Source: Pseudomonadota bacterium (GTDB lineage Bacteria > Pseudomonadota > Alphaproteobacteria > UBA1280 > JAAZVW01). From it: DNA of 32,302 bases. This document shows positions 7,065-15,692 of the stretch, one piece after another (within the stretch, counting starts at the first letter, position 1; the number at the start of each line of letters is the position of its first letter). The stretch is taken from the NCBI GenBank assembly GCA_018623135.1, contig JAAZVW010000015.1:1-32302 (forward strand), written 5' to 3'. Below the pieces are notes generated by a model that was given only the letters and a program-made list of their open reading frames with translations, was not told the DNA's origin and searched no databases. The translations under genes were made by a program, and so were the position numbers.

Positions 7065-8795
7065 ATGTCTCGTCAAGGTAAATCAACACCTCTATACGGA
7101 TTATGGTTGTTTATTGGTATTGCCATTATGCTTTTTATGAATTTAGGAAGTTATGGCCTATTTGATGTTGATGAAGCTATTTTTGCGGAAGCCTCTCGTG
7201 AGATGCAAGAAAGCAGAGATTACGTAACGCCAACATATAATGGTAACCCACGCTACCATAAGCCGCCGATGATTTATTGGATTCAGTCTGCCAGTATGGA
7301 TATGTTAGGGGTTAACCCATTTGCTGCTCGTTTGCCGAGCGCTATTTTAGGCTTTTTGGCGTTGTTTATGTTTTGGGACTTTTTGAAGAAATGGACAAAA
7401 GATAATCGTTATGCGTTGATGGCAACAGCGGTGTATGGTTTTTGTTTATCCTTTATGATGATTTCGCGTGCTGCGATTGCAGACATGCTTTTAAACTTTT
7501 TAATACTGGCACTTATTTTTGCGATTTTAGGTAATTTATTTGCGTTAGAACGCTCTAATAAACGTGTGTTCTTTGCTGGTATTATTATGGGATTAGGGCT
7601 TTTAGCCAAAGGCCCTGTAGCTGTTGTTGTGGCTGGCTTGGTTGTTGCTTTTGTTGTGTTTACGCGCAGAGATGTTTGGTATGCCCTTAAATGTGCAAAC
7701 CCATTTTTATTGTTACTGGGCGCACTGATTGTTGTGACGCCTTGGTTGGGGCTTATTGTCTGGCAAAAAGGTTTTGGCTTTTTGCATGAATTTATTATGG
7801 TGCATAATATTGGTCGGTTTACAGCGCCTATGGACCGCCATGGTGGTGAGTGGTGGTATTATGTTGCTGTTTTACTTATTGGCTTTTTCCCTTGGGCGTT
7901 GTTTTTACCAAGTGCTTCTTGGGGCGTGCTTAAAGAGCGTTTGCCGATGCTTAAATCTGAAAACCCGAGAGATATATTACCTGTAGCGGGTTTATTCTGG
8001 GGTGTGGCTGTTGTTGTGCTCTTTAGTTTTTCTGCCACAAAACTGCCGCATTATATTTTACCAGCGTTGCCTGGATTTGCCCTTGTTGTGGCTGATAGGT
8101 TATGTAGGCTAGATAAAGAGCGTCTTTCACTTTTTAGTGCAGGCTTGGTATTTTTATTGGCATTACCTGTGTTGTTTGTTTTTGGTATTTTACATTGGTT
8201 GCCAGATGTGTTGTTGCAAAAGGGTTGGTTATATAGCCAAATTATTCAGTTTAAACCAGAGCTTGCTACAAATTGGCCAGAACTTGAAATGCAAGTACGT
8301 GCTGTACTTGATCAGCCGTTAACTTTTGAATTTATGCCCCTTATTATTGCGGTTCTTTTTGGCTTAGGCTTGGTGATTGGTCTTATTCTTATGCGCCATG
8401 GTTATGTTGAGGGGGCAGGCTTTTTGGTGGCAACAGCTTGGGCTGCAATGTTTGTGTTTGCTGCTGGTTTTGCACCCCGTGTGTATGAGTTTACGCAAAA
8501 GCCTTTGGCAGAATTTTCTGAAGGTGTAAGGCAAGTGTTTAGGCCGCAAGATGAGCTTTTATTGATGTCGTTGCATCATCCGAGTGTGACGTTTATTACG
8601 GGGCAGTCTTTTGTTTCTGTACCAAGTCCTGAATATTTAGAGGGTTTAGTGGATACATGGTCTAGTCAACCTGTTGGGGCTTCTCGTAAATTTATGTTTA
8701 CAGATTTAGAGCGTGTGAATGATTACTTAGCTGTACTTCCGGAGCGCGCAGAATATGAGTGTAAGGGCGGTTACTGCCTGATTGTACTCAAATAA
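7065..8795 (+). CDS. ArnT/PMT-like GT-C glycosyltransferase, polytopic
   Basis: 576 residues with about eleven to twelve hydrophobic segments. The first periplasmic loop has the GT-C signature LFDVDEAIFAEASREM (the acidic DxDE site) followed by NPRYHKPPMIYW, matching the ArnT/GT39/GT83 pattern; SFSATKLPHYILPALP later on is also typical of this group. Such enzymes take a sugar from a polyprenyl-phosphate donor and attach it to a periplasmic acceptor, for ArnT lipid A phosphates. Here the donor would plausibly be made by the GT2 gene just downstream. The sugar and the acceptor are unknown. The ATG abuts the previous stop codon (TAAATG). Confidence 0.88.
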   Translation: MSRQGKSTPLYGLWLFIGIAIMLFMNLGSYGLFDVDEAIFAEASREMQESRDYVTPTYNGNPRYHKPPMIYWIQSASMDMLGVNPFAARLPSAILGFLALFMFWDFLKKWTKDNRYALMATAVYGFCLSFMMISRAAIADMLLNFLILALIFAILGNLFALERSNKRVFFAGIIMGLGLLAKGPVAVVVAGLVVAFVVFTRRDVWYALKCANPFLLLLGALIVVTPWLGLIVWQKGFGFLHEFIMVHNIGRFTAPMDRHGGEWWYYVAVLLIGFFPWALFLPSASWGVLKERLPMLKSENPRDILPVAGLFWGVAVVVLFSFSATKLPHYILPALPGFALVVADRLCRLDKERLSLFSAGLVFLLALPVLFVFGILHWLPDVLLQKGWLYSQIIQFKPELATNWPELEMQVRAVLDQPLTFEFMPLIIAVLFGLGLVIGLILMRHGYVEGAGFLVATAWAAMFVFAAGFAPRVYEFTQKPLAEFSEGVRQVFRPQDELLLMSLHHPSVTFITGQSFVSVPSPEYLEGLVDTWSSQPVGASRKFMFTDLERVNDYLAVLPERAEYECKGGYCLIVLK

Positions 8796-8862
8796 ATGAA
8801 GTAATAATAAATACTATTTATATTTAAATGATAAGATTATTTGTATCAGTTAGGAAAAAGAA

Positions 8863-10047
8863 ATGTCTAAGCTAGATTTATCCATTATCGTACCAATGTA
8901 CAACGAAGCGGAATCTGTGCATAAACTTGTAACAGAAGTGCAAAAAGTGATGAACGCCACTAAGCTTAAATGGGAGCTTATTTGTGTGGATGATGGTTCG
9001 CAAGATGGGACATCTTGGGCGCTTGAAAAAATGAAGGCAGAATGCCCTGAGCTTAAGCCTGTTTATTTCCGTCGTAATTATGGTCAAACAGCTGCAATGC
9101 AGGCGGGCTTTGATGTGGTTGAAGGTAAAATTGTTGCGACGATGGATGGTGATTTGCAAAATGACCCAGCAGATATTCCGAAGCTGATTGCCCATATGGA
9201 AGAAACGAAGGCTGATATTGTAACAGGTTGGCGTCAGAATCGTTGGCAGGACTCTAAACTGATTCGTTTATTGCCGTCACGTACTGCCAATTGGCTTATT
9301 GCTAAAATGACAAATGTACATGTGCATGATAATGGTTGTTCTTTAAAGATTTATCGTAATGACCTTGTGCAACACCTTAAAATGTATGGTGAGCAACATC
9401 GTTTTATTCCGGCATTGCTTTCTCAGTATGGTGCGAAGATTGAAGAGGTTGCGGTTTCGTACCGTGATCGTGAATTTGGTGAATCTAAGTATGGTATTAG
9501 CCGTACTTTCCGTGTGTTAGTAGACTTAATTACGGTTAAGTTTTTACTACAATACTTACATAAGCCGATGCATGCGTTTGGTATGTTGGGTATGTCTTTG
9601 CTTGCTCCTGGTGTGGTGTTGGGTTTTTACTTAACGCTGTTAAAGCTTGCGGGTGAATCTATTGGTAACCGTCCGTTGCTTATTTTAGCTGTAATGCTGA
9701 TGTTAATGGGTGTGATGATGCTTGCTATGGGTGTGCTTGCAGAGCTAATTGTACGTATTTACCACGAGCCAACAGGTCGTAAGCTTTATTTAACACGTGA
9801 TATTAATGACCCGGTTAAACCAAAATCTCGTCCGATGCCTAAAAAAGGTGATGTTGCTGCTAAAGCTGTGGAAACAGATAAGCCTGACGAAGTTGTAGAA
9901 GAGAAGAAAAAGCCTAAGGCTAAGGCAAAAGCACCTGCTAAAAAGCCAGCTGCGAAAAAGGCAACGACAACAACGGCGAAGAAAACACCTGCCAAGAAGA
10001 GTGCAACAGCTAAAAAAACGACGACCAAAAAGGCGACTAAAGCTTAA
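8863..10047 (+). CDS. GT2 polyprenyl-phosphate glycosyltransferase with lysine-rich tail
   Basis: 394 residues. Residues 1-~230 form a DPM1/ArnC/GtrB-like GT-A domain: SIIVPMYNEAESV, CVDDGSQDGT, MDGDLQNDP (the DxD metal site) and EFGESKYG. Two membrane segments follow (about 240-265 and 272-295). Enzymes of this build make polyprenyl-phosphate-linked sugar on the cytoplasmic face. The last ~70 residues are an unusual histone-H1-like repeat of Lys, Ala, Pro and Thr (PAKKPAAKKATTTTAKK region) that should be cytoplasmic and highly positive. AGGAAAAAG precedes the ATG, and the TAA overlaps the next ATG (TAATGA). It is the probable donor-maker for the upstream GT-C enzyme. Confidence 0.9.
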   Translation: MSKLDLSIIVPMYNEAESVHKLVTEVQKVMNATKLKWELICVDDGSQDGTSWALEKMKAECPELKPVYFRRNYGQTAAMQAGFDVVEGKIVATMDGDLQNDPADIPKLIAHMEETKADIVTGWRQNRWQDSKLIRLLPSRTANWLIAKMTNVHVHDNGCSLKIYRNDLVQHLKMYGEQHRFIPALLSQYGAKIEEVAVSYRDREFGESKYGISRTFRVLVDLITVKFLLQYLHKPMHAFGMLGMSLLAPGVVLGFYLTLLKLAGESIGNRPLLILAVMLMLMGVMMLAMGVLAELIVRIYHEPTGRKLYLTRDINDPVKPKSRPMPKKGDVAAKAVETDKPDEVVEEKKKPKAKAKAPAKKPAAKKATTTTAKKTPAKKSATAKKTTTKKATKA

Positions 10048-10967
10048 TGAAAAAAAGCCTTAAACTTCTTTTAAAGCTTATGGTAACAGCAGGCCTTTTT
10101 GGCTTGCTGTTTCATCAGGTGCCTATGGCTGAGGTAAAAGAGAAGTTTGTGAACATAGATATGTTTTATGTTGTATTAGGTTTGAGCGCGTATACGCTTT
10201 CTACTTTTGTTTCTGCTTTAAGATGGTGCCATATTGCAAGATCGTTAAATGTGGATTTACCTTATGCAAAATCCCTTAAGCTTTATTATTTAGGTAGTTT
10301 TTTTAATCAGCTGTTGCCTAGTGGTATGGGTGGCGATGCTGTAAAGGCTGTTGCGCTTGCCAAAACATCCACCCATAAAACAAAGGCAGTGCATTCTGTG
10401 ATTTTAGAGCGCTTAGCAGGTTTAGGTGTGTTATTGCTGCTGGTTGCTGTTTTTAGTTTGTATATTGTTTCTGTACTCCCTGCTTTAAGTGCGCTTTTAT
10501 GGCCGCTTCTGGCGTTGGCGTTTTGTGGTTTTGTGGTGTTGATTTATGTGATGAATAAGCCAGAGCGACTTCCACAGATAAAGGCTTTATCTTTTGTGCG
10601 TAAGTTTTTAGAAGATGTGCGCTTAAGCTTTTTTAGCTCTGTGAGGGGGTTTGTGTTCCAGTTTTTGAGTTCCTTAGTGGTGCAGATGCTTTCTATTTTA
10701 GTGTTGTACGCGGCGGCTCTTTCTATAGGTATTTCCATTAGTTTTATGGCTGTTTGTGCTTTAGCGCCAATGTTGTTTTTATTATTGGTGTTACCTATTT
10801 CTTTAGCGGGTTGGGGTTTGCGTGAGGGTGTTGCTGTGAGCTTATTTGCTTCAGCTGGGTTGATGACATCTGTTGATGCGCTATCTATGTCATTGATTTT
10901 TGGTGTGTTGGTTATGTTGGCCTCTTTACCTGGTGGGCTTGTTTTGTGGATGAGGTATAAACATTGA
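10047..10967 (+). CDS. Flippase-like (LPG synthase TM / UPF0104) membrane protein
   Basis: 306 residues with about eight membrane helices, resembling the AglD / MprF N-terminal domain family (COG0392, lysylphosphatidylglycerol synthase TM region). Family hallmarks visible: SALRWCHIARSL near residue 58, YLGSFFNQLLPSGMGGDAVKA (about 85-110), and SLAGWGLREGVAV near residue 255. Members often accompany polyprenyl-phosphate glycosyltransferases and are suspected, not proven in general, to move lipid-linked substrates. Encoded with 1-nt overlap after the GT2 gene and closing the four-gene operon, it is a plausible route for the lipid-linked sugar to reach the periplasm. Confidence 0.85.
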   Translation: MKKSLKLLLKLMVTAGLFGLLFHQVPMAEVKEKFVNIDMFYVVLGLSAYTLSTFVSALRWCHIARSLNVDLPYAKSLKLYYLGSFFNQLLPSGMGGDAVKAVALAKTSTHKTKAVHSVILERLAGLGVLLLLVAVFSLYIVSVLPALSALLWPLLALAFCGFVVLIYVMNKPERLPQIKALSFVRKFLEDVRLSFFSSVRGFVFQFLSSLVVQMLSILVLYAAALSIGISISFMAVCALAPMLFLLLVLPISLAGWGLREGVAVSLFASAGLMTSVDALSMSLIFGVLVMLASLPGGLVLWMRYKH

Positions 10968-11010
10968 AATGATTTTTTTTGTATAAATTACACTTTTAAC
11001 CTGTATGCAA

Positions 11011-11050
11011 AAAAGCAAAATAAGCGCCCTTATGTAAGGGCGCTTATTTT
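11011..11050. terminator. Strong bidirectional terminator closing the glycosylation operon
   Basis: TAAGCGCCCTTA (11021-11032) is a perfect inverted repeat of TAAGGGCGCTTA (11035-11046), followed by TTTT and preceded by an A-rich run. It would work for the plus-strand operon and also for minus-strand transcription from the small membrane protein gene. Confidence 0.9.
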
Positions 11051-11111
11051 CGCAACATTCAAAAAACAAAGAAGGAAGCACACCTTAATAGTTTTTGTTT
11101 TTGAATACAAA

Positions 11112-11180
11112 ATGCAAGAGTATACTTGGGTTTTATTGGTTCCCGCTCTTGCTTGGGGAGTGTTGTTATACTCCTTTTAG
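11112..11180 (+). CDS. Possible 22-residue hydrophobic micropeptide in a structured region
   Basis: An ATG at 11112 opens a 22-codon frame (begins MQEYTWVLLV, ends LLYSF) ending at TAG 11178-11180: a short acidic start, then one membrane-length hydrophobic stretch. No good Shine-Dalgarno is visible, so translation is doubtful. The same DNA has several inverted repeats: GCAAGAG (11114) with CTCTTGC (11146), GAGTATA (11118) with TATACTC (11167), and GGAGT (11157) with ACTCC (11170) followed by TTTT. The region may therefore encode a structured RNA and not a peptide. It lies beyond the operon terminator and would need its own promoter. Confidence 0.2.
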   Translation: MQEYTWVLLVPALAWGVLLYSF

Positions 11181-11211
11181 AATAAAAAACAACCCCTGTT
11201 TTTAAAAAATA

Positions 11212-11412
11212 TTACAGCTTGTTTACCCTATGTTGTTTTTGGGTGACACGTTCTGTAAAACTTAACTTTTTATCAACCTTTGGTTGACTTTCTTCGGCTT
11301 GCAACTCTGCATTAAATGGTTTTTTTGTATAATCTTCCATCCAGTTCATATTGACTGCAAAGTAGCTACCAAACATGGCAAAAAATGCCAGTGTAAAAAT
11401 TGATTTAATCAA
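11212..11412 (-). CDS. Small single-span membrane or secreted protein, unknown
   Basis: 66 residues. Residues 1-20 (IKSIFTLAFFAMFGSYFAV) form a hydrophobic signal anchor; the rest is polar and basic (KVDKKLSF, RVTQKQHRVNKL). The start codon is TTG, and the call rests on an excellent Shine-Dalgarno (AGAGGGG) about 8 nt upstream; the ATG further upstream runs into a stop in its own frame. I do not recognise a family. It is divergent from the transglutaminase-like gene and shares a ~110-bp promoter region with it, so the two may be co-regulated. Confidence 0.6.
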   Translation of the reverse strand: MIKSIFTLAFFAMFGSYFAVNMNWMEDYTKKPFNAELQAEESQPKVDKKLSFTERVTQKQHRVNKL

Positions 11413-11521
11413 AATGAATTCCCCTCTTCATTTTTCTTCTTCTTGCTCCTATATCTTTATGTAGGTCTGTATTATTATAGTGGTAACTTTTACTGACAGC
11501 CTATGTGCAAGAGGGGGTAAT

Positions 11522-12493
11522 ATGCCAAAAAACGCTAGAAATGCAAGTTTTTTATATGGTTTTTTATTTTATATGCTTTTGCTGACACCAGCAAAGGCGC
11601 AGCAATATTATTTTAATGAGTCTGAAAATTTTGGTAAAAAAGAATATCATTATAAATGGCGTGACCTTTATGGTGAGGCGCATCAGATTGTTTTTAAATT
11701 GCAAAATGTGGATATTGATAAAGCTGTTGAAAAATCACAGCCTCTGACAGAAGCCCTCATACATCAGAAAATATTAGAAGAATTGGGGCTTTATTTAAAA
11801 AGATATGCCCGTAGAGGGATTGATATTCGTATTGTGCGTTATGGAAGTTCTATACAGTTTTTAGCCAGAGGTGGACGAGAATCTGCCCGCAAGCGCGCCG
11901 TTGCGGATATACAAAAACGCTATGATAAGGCTTATGATCAGGTTTTGGCGAAGCAGGGGTATCATATGACAGAATATGGTGGCCAGCAGGTGTTGATGTC
12001 TGATTATAAAAATATTGCCAAGGAAGAGTATGCTGCTTTTAAGCCTGTGGTGTTTGAAATTTCGCGTCAGGCAACGGGGCGTTTGCGTAAAAAATTAAAT
12101 TTTGCCTTAAACTTTTTTCAGTCAATTCCTTACGAAACACCGCATAGGGAAGGAAGTGCAAGTTCGGTTCGGTTTCAGTCACCTATGAGTTTGATTACTC
12201 AGAATAAGGGGGATTGTGACGAAAAATCTTTAGCTTTTGGTGCTGTTGTGCGTCGTATGAGTATGGCGACCCCTGTTTACTTAGTTGTTATAGAGGGGCA
12301 TGCGTTGGTTGCACTTGCGATGCGCCCTGATAAGGGCGATCAGTATATAAAGAAAAATGGGCAAACACTGGTGCTTGCGGAGCCAACGGGCCCGAGTATG
12401 TTGCCTTTGGGGCGTATTACTAAGTATTCTGCAACAGAAATTGCTGCCAATAGATATGAGCTTATAGAATTGCCAGGGTTATATTCTTTTTAA
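11522..12493 (+). CDS. Secreted transglutaminase-like (cysteine peptidase fold) protein
   Basis: 323 residues from the ATG at 11522, which has AGAGGGGG just upstream; the track's GTG at 11480 would add 14 residues in front of the signal peptide. Signal peptide about residues 1-27 (FLYGFLFYMLLLTPAKAQ). The C-terminal third carries a transglutaminase/papain-like triad: NKGDCDEKSLAF (Cys), VIEGHALVAL (His) and LAEPTGPSMLPLG (acidic residue). The N-terminal half is charged and helical with no recognised domain. Such proteins act in the periplasm as peptidases, amidases or crosslinkers; the substrate is unknown. The active-site layout is clear, the assignment to a specific family is not. Confidence 0.75.
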   Translation: MPKNARNASFLYGFLFYMLLLTPAKAQQYYFNESENFGKKEYHYKWRDLYGEAHQIVFKLQNVDIDKAVEKSQPLTEALIHQKILEELGLYLKRYARRGIDIRIVRYGSSIQFLARGGRESARKRAVADIQKRYDKAYDQVLAKQGYHMTEYGGQQVLMSDYKNIAKEEYAAFKPVVFEISRQATGRLRKKLNFALNFFQSIPYETPHREGSASSVRFQSPMSLITQNKGDCDEKSLAFGAVVRRMSMATPVYLVVIEGHALVALAMRPDKGDQYIKKNGQTLVLAEPTGPSMLPLGRITKYSATEIAANRYELIELPGLYSF

Positions 12494-12522
12494 AGATGTT
12501 TTGGTGAATGCATTATTTATGT

Positions 12523-12550
12523 AAAAAAAGAAGCCCTCAGATGAGGGCTT
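12523..12550 (-). terminator. Terminator between convergent genes
   Basis: AAGCCCTC (12531-12538) and GAGGGCTT (12543-12550) form an 8-bp stem with a 4-nt loop. On the minus strand the stem is followed by CTTTTTTT, making a good intrinsic terminator for the exonuclease gene. The plus-strand tail is weaker (TATACTT) but may serve the transglutaminase-like gene. Confidence 0.85.
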
Positions 12551-12579
12551 TATACTTAGTGTTAAGTAAGAGACGATAT

Positions 12580-13281
12580 TTACTCTGAGCCTTGTAAGAA
12601 GAACAGATACATGGCGGCAGAGGCCATTGTGTCCCAAATGGCTTGATGGTGCTGTGCAGGGTCAATACCCATGCTGATGCGTTGTTCAGTGCTATCTGCG
12701 AGCCCGACAAGGTGGCCAAGGGTGTATTGATCTATCATGCGATAGACGATAGAGGCTTGGGCTTTAAAGCCACTTTTTTGCTGCATAACAGCGGTTGCGA
12801 GCTGTAGTTGCTCGTAATCAAAAGCAGGGTTGTGGCAGCCACATTGCAGATATTCTTTGCCTCGTTTGCTATCAATAAAGCTGTAGGGGCGCATTTTTTG
12901 GTAAAAATTTTGTAGGCCTTCGGCAAGAGTTGGTTTGTCTGCCAAAAAATCTTGGCTGAGTTTGTGGATGTTTTCTGCTTCTGCTTCCCAGCTGAATTCA
13001 GGGTCGTGCTGAAAATAGCTTTGGAAAGAATCAACAACTTTCTTTTCTGGTACCGAAATAACAACCGCAGCCAGCTCAATAACCTGTGGCAGCTTTGTTC
13101 CGGGGTTGGTTTTAAGGGTTAAGGCATTGGGCATAAAGCCTGTTGTTTCTGTATCGAGTACAATGACAAATTCGGGTGTGTTAGCGGGGGTGGCGCCTTG
13201 ATGGTTTGGGAATTTAAGCTTGAGCTTATTAACCATGGCGTTTACGTGGTTGCGTACTTCTGTTGTGTTTAAAGAAGTCAT
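12580..13281 (-). CDS. DEDDh (DnaQ-like) 3'-5' exonuclease family protein
   Basis: 233 residues, cytoplasmic. Exo I motif VLDTETTGF (about residues 39-47, with D and E ligands), Exo II in GCHNPAFDYEQL (D), and Exo III as HQAIWD, i.e. HX4D, close to the C-terminus. This is the full DEDDh set, so it should be catalytically competent. It is much shorter than and unlike DNA polymerase III epsilon beyond the motifs, so it may be an oligoribonuclease/RNase T-like or repair-associated nuclease; the sequence does not decide. The start at 13281 has GGAG 6 nt upstream. It is transcribed alone. Confidence 0.85.
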   Translation of the reverse strand: MTSLNTTEVRNHVNAMVNKLKLKFPNHQGATPANTPEFVIVLDTETTGFMPNALTLKTNPGTKLPQVIELAAVVISVPEKKVVDSFQSYFQHDPEFSWEAEAENIHKLSQDFLADKPTLAEGLQNFYQKMRPYSFIDSKRGKEYLQCGCHNPAFDYEQLQLATAVMQQKSGFKAQASIVYRMIDQYTLGHLVGLADSTEQRISMGIDPAQHHQAIWDTMASAAMYLFFLQGSE

Positions 13282-13442
13282 ATAAAACTCCGTAAATAAT
13301 AATAGGTTGTCTGGGTAAAACGGATACTACATGGTTTTGTATACTAGTTTAGGGGTTGAAGTTTTGTCAATGGCTTTTATATTAAGGGACTCAGGAAGGT
13401 GTATCTTTTTATGAGTGTATGCATTTTTTATGGCTTAAGCTA

Positions 13443-13471
13443 TTGACAAACGTCTCTAGTTGTCGTAAAAA
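13443..13471 (+). promoter_or_regulatory. Sigma-70-type promoter of rplU-rpmA
   Basis: Perfect -35 TTGACA at 13443-13448, 17-bp spacer, and -10 TAAAAA at 13466-13471 (four of six). A transcript would begin near 13478, leaving a leader of about 85 nt before the rplU ATG. Confidence 0.65.
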
Positions 13472-13476
13472 AGGCG

Positions 13477-13515
13477 AACCTAACTGACATTAGGGGTTTG
13501 TTGCATTGTGGCAAC
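13477..13515 (+). promoter_or_regulatory. Candidate structured L21 leader (two hairpins)
   Basis: Starting almost at the predicted transcription start, CCTAA (13479-13483) pairs with TTAGG (13490-13494), with flanking AA and TT able to extend it around a bulge. It is followed by GTTGC (13500-13504) pairing with GCAAC (13511-13515). Both fall inside the predicted 5'-UTR, where r-protein autoregulatory structures are found. The stems are short (5 bp), so this is only a candidate. Confidence 0.35.
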
Positions 13516-13564
13516 AGGTAAAGAATTTATTTTGAACTATTTGATAAAGTGAGAGTTTCTACAG

Positions 13565-13951
13565 ATGTACGCTATTGTAAAATGTGGTGGTAAACAGCTT
13601 AAAGTTCAGCAAGGTGATATTGTTAAAGTAGAACGCCTAGCTGAAGAAGCTGGTTCTAAAGTTGAACTAACAGAAGTACTGTTAGTAGCTGAAGGTGACA
13701 ACGTAACAGTTGGCACGCCAATGGTTGAAGGCGCTAAAGTAACAGCGACTATTCTTGAACAAAAACGTGATAAAAAAGTAATCGTTTTCAAGAAAAAACG
13801 TCGTCAAGGTTACAAGCTTAAGAAAGGTCACCGCCAATACGTGACAGTTCTTAAAGTTGAATCTGTAGAAGCAAAAGGTGCTAAAACACCTGCTAAGAAA
13901 ACAACAGCTAAAAAAGCACCTGCTAAAAAAGCAGAAGCTGCAGCTGAGTAA
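13565..13951 (+). CDS. rplU: 50S ribosomal protein L21
   Basis: Large-subunit protein that binds 23S rRNA. MYAIVKCGGKQLKVQQGD at the N-terminus and KKRRQGYKLKKGHRQ around residues 75-90 are the classical L21 signatures. At 128 residues it is longer than the usual ~103 because of a C-terminal extension of Lys/Ala/Pro repeats (TPAKKTTAKKAPAKK region), a kind of tail found on L21 of some alphaproteobacteria. A similar tail occurs on the GT2 protein at 8863-10047. First gene of a two-gene unit with rpmA. Confidence 0.97.
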   Translation: MYAIVKCGGKQLKVQQGDIVKVERLAEEAGSKVELTEVLLVAEGDNVTVGTPMVEGAKVTATILEQKRDKKVIVFKKKRRQGYKLKKGHRQYVTVLKVESVEAKGAKTPAKKTTAKKAPAKKAEAAAE

Positions 13952-13967
13952 GGAAGGGTAGCGAAAG

Positions 13968-14219
13968 ATGGCTCATAAGAAAGCTGGCGGTAGCTCTAAG
14001 AACGGACGCGATTCTGAAAGTAAACGTTTAGGCGTTAAGAAGTTTGGTGGTCAAGCTGTAATCTCTGGTAACATTATTGTACGTCAACGTGGTACTAAGT
14101 TCCACGCTGGTGATAATGTGATGATGGGTAAAGATCATACTCTTTTCGCTGTTTCAGAAGGTAAAGTATCTTTCTCTAAAGGCTACAAAAACCGTACATT
14201 CGTTTCTGTAACTGCTTAA
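13968..14219 (+). CDS. rpmA: 50S ribosomal protein L27
   Basis: 83 residues, the normal size. [20 protein letters not shown] is the canonical N-terminus, which reaches toward the peptidyl-transferase centre; [13 protein letters not shown] follows. There is no N-terminal extension of the kind cleaved in Firmicutes. It lies 16 bp after rplU, with a Shine-Dalgarno (GGAAGG) in the gap, and its transcript is ended by a strong terminator. Confidence 0.98.
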   Translation: MAHKKAGGSSKNGRDSESKRLGVKKFGGQAVISGNIIVRQRGTKFHAGDNVMMGKDHTLFAVSEGKVSFSKGYKNRTFVSVTA

Positions 14220-14243
14220 TTAGCAAAATTAAGAAACTCTTTT

Positions 14244-14272
14244 TAAGGGGCGGTATATACGCCCCTTATTTT
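14244..14272 (+). terminator. Terminator after rpmA
   Basis: TAAGGGGCG (14244-14252) pairs perfectly with CGCCCCTTA (14260-14268), 7-nt loop, followed by TTTTG. It separates rplU-rpmA from obgE, whose ATG is 20 bp further on; obgE then depends on readthrough or on a promoter overlapping this site. Confidence 0.85.
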
Positions 14273-14286
14273 GTATTTAAGGTTAA

Positions 14287-15498
<1,212 letters not shown>

Positions 15499-15518
15499 GT
15501 TGACATAATTTATGAATT

Positions 15519-15542
15519 AAGCCCCTTTGAGGGGCTTTTTTT
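15519..15542 (+). terminator. Terminator after obgE
   Basis: AAGCCCC (15519-15525), 5-nt loop, GGGGCTT (15531-15537), followed by an unbroken T run. Classic intrinsic terminator. Confidence 0.93.
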
Positions 15543-15692
15543 ATGTCGTAAAATATTACCTTATTTGTCTGTTTAAGGGGGCGATATATGTAAAATAAGT
15601 CTTTGTTTTGCTTTTATGATTTTATAAATTTGAGAATCTTTATAAGCTTTTGTTAGGTGTAACTCATTTATAAAAACTAAAGGTATCAAGCT

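Larger units (their letters stand above)
13282..13564. other. Divergent promoter region and leader of rplU-rpmA
   Basis: This 283-bp region lies between the minus-strand exonuclease and plus-strand rplU. It holds the rplU promoter and a leader of about 85 nt with two small hairpins, described separately. Nothing coding is visible. Confidence 0.6.

Noticed and set aside
9786-10028. 80-residue minus-strand ORF, valine/alanine/phenylalanine rich
   Set aside because: It is the antisense reading of the Lys/Ala-rich tail of the GT2 gene; composition is explained by that tail and there is no Shine-Dalgarno.
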